Shown here: in pieces, positions 63,326-64,000 of the stretch | Layout: each line of letters starts with the position of its first letter | Position numbering within the stretch: the first letter of the stretch is position 1 | Source of the DNA: Cinclus cinclus | Lineage: Eukaryota > Chordata > Aves > Passeriformes > Cinclidae | Direction: 5' to 3' | Length of the DNA stretch: 64,000 bases | NCBI RefSeq assembly: GCF_963662255.1 | Contig: NC_085052.1 | Span: 37,706,654-37,770,653, forward strand | Translations under genes and position numbers: made by a program | Notes under the pieces: model-generated | The model's database searches: none | Told to the model about the DNA's origin: nothing | What the model saw: the letters and a program-made list of their open reading frames with translations, nothing else

Positions 63326-64000
63326 TTGGGTCACAATGGTTCCTTGCTTCTCTTAACCTCTGTGGTGTCACAATGCATCCCATGCCCTTTTAGGCCACTT
63401 GATGTCACAATGAATCATTTGATTCTTGGCCTCCATGGTGTCATAATGGTTCCTTGTTTCTATTGGGCCCCATGCTGTCACAATTCATCCCTGGCCCTTT
63501 TACGCCCCCTGGTGTCAAATGGGATCCTGGGATTATTAGCCTCCATTGGGTCACAATGGATCCTTGCTTCTCTTAACCCCTGTGGTGTCACAATGCATCC
63601 CATGCCCTTTTAGGCCACTTGATGTCACAATGAATCATTTGATTCTTGGCCTCCACGGTGGCATAATAGATCCTTGCTTCTATTGGTCCCCGTGCTGTAA
63701 CAATCCATCCCTGGCCCTTTTTATACCCCCTGGTGCCACAAGGGATCATTAGATTGTTAGCCTCCATTGGTTCACAATGGATCCTTGCTTCTCTTAACCC
63801 CTGTGCTGTCACAATGCATCCCATTCCCTTTTAGGCCACTTGATGTCACAATGAATCATTTGATTCTTGGCCTCCACGGTGGCAGAATTGTACCAGGTTT
63901 TACTTGGGCCCCTTGCTGTAACAATTCATCCCTGCCCATTTTAGGCCCATTGCTGTCACAAGGGATCATTAGATTGTTAGCCTGCATTGGGTCACAATGG
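63326..64000 (+). repeat. Start of a ten-unit repeat copy, cut by the window end
   Basis: Units at 63326, 63546 and 63767 match those at 61124, 61344 and 61565 at an offset of 2202 bp (ten units), including the CCTCCATTGGTTCACAATGG and GGCAGAATTGTACC markers. This suggests that 61124-63325 is itself tandemly repeated and continues past the window. One difference is CGTGCTGTAAC here against CGTGCCGTAAC near 61490. Confidence 0.88.

Larger units (their letters stand above)
1..64000 (+). repeat. 220-bp satellite array, about 290 units, head-to-tail
   Basis: The entire window is a single tandem array. With the unit set to begin at TTGGGTCACAATGG, unit starts run from 80 to 63987, which gives 290 complete units averaging 220.4 bp; bases 1-79 and 63987-64000 are partial units. 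Most units are 220 or 221 bp; rare ones are 219 or 228 bp. Every unit has the same orientation, and no foreign sequence interrupts the array. Composition of a typical unit is about 48% GC with about 62% pyrimidines on this strand. Most units carry one ATGCAT, so that site should reduce the array largely to monomers and short multimers. The organisation is that of eukaryotic constitutive heterochromatin. Whether it is centromeric, pericentromeric or elsewhere cannot be told from the sequence. The family was not recognised. No gene is present in any part of the window. Confidence 0.99.

Noticed and set aside
1..64000. CRISPR array (regular repeats with variable segments)
   Set aside because: The 36-37 bp sub-repeats abut directly and the whole unit is repeated. 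There are no unique spacers and no cas genes.
1..64000. Known satellites with a similar period (primate gamma satellite of about 220 bp, horse major satellite of about 221 bp)
   Set aside because: Primate gamma satellite is strongly GC- and CpG-rich, unlike this repeat at about 48% GC. I cannot recall the horse consensus well enough to compare. A Repbase or Dfam search of the consensus would settle it, so no family is named.

Overview
The whole 64 kb window is one head-to-tail satellite DNA array. I count 290 complete repeat units between position 80 and position 63986 (mean 220.4 bp), plus a partial unit at each end. All units lie in the same orientation. I see no gene, RNA gene, transposon insertion, CRISPR array or unique-sequence spacer. 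The array is about 48% GC and the + strand is pyrimidine-rich (about 62% C+T in a typical unit). The size, purity and layered organisation are those of eukaryotic heterochromatic satellite DNA. Many differences between units are CG to TG or CG to CA changes, which suggests a host that methylates CpG (a vertebrate or plant). I do not recognise the family by name and do not assign a species.

The repeat is hierarchical. (1) The base element is a 36-37 bp sub-repeat that begins with a TGGTGTCACAATG-like core. (2) Three diverged sub-repeats (s1-s2-s3) make a 110 bp half-unit, and a diverged second trimer (s4-s5-s6) makes the other half, giving the 220 bp unit. s1 resembles s4, s2 resembles s5 and s3 resembles s6 more than neighbours resemble each other. 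(3) The first half is nearly constant across the window. The second half falls into four main sequence classes, called A, B, C and D here, plus hybrids. (4) Ordered strings of these classes form higher-order repeats of 5, 8, 10, 22, 25/30, 32/33 and 40 units.

Layout: 1-3392 is a mosaic left flank. 3393-25410 holds a 33-unit (7.26 kb) higher-order repeat: one full copy (3393-10655), a shorter copy restarted 11 units in (10656-16601, containing a 5-unit internal duplication), a 32-unit copy (16602-23646) and a heavily deleted fourth copy (23647-25410). 25411-43046 is an 8818 bp, 40-unit block present twice in tandem and almost identical. Its last 17 units appear a third time at 43047-46798. 46799-50551 is a mosaic that shares rare variants with the left edge of the window. 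50552-63325 is dominated by a 1101 bp five-unit block and by a 25-unit block (5506 bp, 51213-56718) repeated as a 30-unit version (6607 bp, 56719-63325). The window ends at the start of another copy (63326-64000).

Nothing here acts as a gene system. The information in the window is evolutionary: a readable record of unequal exchanges of different ages, several of which can be placed to within 5-25 bp by diagnostic variants. The recurrent open frames of 62-116 codons are by-products of the repeat: the same frames recur in every unit, and the 220 bp unit length (3n+1) shifts frame at each boundary.
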